Assembly (NCBI GenBank): GCA_037127315.1
Contig: JBBBDQ010000230.1
Location: 775,001-839,000 of the forward strand
DNA length: 64,000 nucleotides
Direction: 5' to 3'
DNA from: Ascarosepion bandense
Lineage: Eukaryota > Mollusca > Cephalopoda > Sepiida > Sepiidae
This document shows positions 63,905 to 64,000 of this stretch, piece after piece. The position numbers and the translations under genes are program-made. Within the stretch, counting starts at the first letter, position 1. Every line of letters begins with the position of its first letter. Below the pieces are notes generated by a model that saw nothing but the letters and a program-made list of their open reading frames with translations, was not told where the DNA came from and searched no databases.

Positions 63905-64000
63905 TACAACCGCAACTTCTACTCCAATAGTTTCTTTTCTCGCACTTCCCGACTGTGGAATTCTCTTCCACATAACTGCTTCGCCGACGGCTACAATCTC
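63905..64000 (+). mobile_element. LINE 3' coding fragment, cut by window edge
   Basis: CCGCAACTTCTACTCCAATA (RNFYSN), TTTCTTTTCTCGCACTTCCC (FFSRTS), GACTGTGGAATTCTCTTCC (LWNSLP) and CGACGGCTACAATCTC (DGYNL). High identity to the 10263 LINE; it continues beyond the window. Confidence 0.9.

Noticed and set aside
1..64000. CRISPR array, bacterial operons or a prophage
   Set aside because: The content is eukaryotic: LINEs, SINEs, Penelope, Tc1/mariner and Helitron-like repeats. The regular arrays found are minisatellites without spacers.

Overview
This window looks like gene-poor metazoan DNA, most likely from a coleoid cephalopod (octopus-like). I infer this from the low GC content, the dense (TA)n and (TG)n microsatellites, and the mix of tRNA-derived SINEs, Jockey/CR1-type LINEs, RTE LINEs, Penelope-like elements, Tc1/mariner and Helitron-like repeats. 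I found no convincing host exon. Almost every readable coding stretch belongs to a transposable element, and only one element ORF is intact: the 962-codon endonuclease/reverse transcriptase at 10263-13151.

Layout. 0-5 kb: 3' part of a LINE cut by the window edge, then two tandem copies of a tRNA-promoter short element that each carry a hammerhead ribozyme, a scrambled Penelope-associated fragment, several long foldbacks, an oligomer of a LINE-derived short element, and a pogo-like MITE. 5-10 kb: AT-rich sequence, another LINE-derived short element, a Penelope-type hammerhead, a mariner relic, and a dispersed repeat with a hammerhead-like end. 10-14.2 kb: the intact LINE and a third copy of the hammerhead short element. 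15-21 kb: a 27-bp minisatellite, a tandem-duplicated SINE end, a LINE relic and two Penelope-like elements. 22.6-29 kb: a Helitron-like element, SINEs, a relic of a repetitive protein family and a 206-bp tandem repeat. 29-38 kb: decayed LINE copies, Tc1/DDE relics and one clean short LINE derivative. 39.6-44 kb: a nearly full-length but frameshifted LINE that includes its 5' end, then rearranged RTE pieces. 46-52 kb: two SINEs, Tc1 remnants including an internally deleted copy with both ends, a Helitron-like element, nested LINE ends and a hammerhead-like repeat. 52-58 kb: mostly anonymous AT-rich DNA and a second minisatellite. 58-64 kb: an RTE relic, SINEs (one inserted into a LINE with its target duplication visible), a Helitron-like element, another hammerhead-like repeat, a DDE transposon end and a LINE end cut by the window edge.

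How the parts connect. The autonomous LINE (10263-13353; 39667-43205) probably supplies machinery to short derivatives (3774-4240, 6159-6455, 32103-32325) that keep only its 5' monomer and its 3' tail. Penelope-like elements are known partners of hammerhead RNAs, and here two hammerhead families (the tandem tRNA-promoter element and the dispersed TA-tailed repeat) lie among Penelope fragments. These two non-autonomous systems are the most interesting content. All calls come from reading the sequence by eye; no alignment, folding program or database was run.
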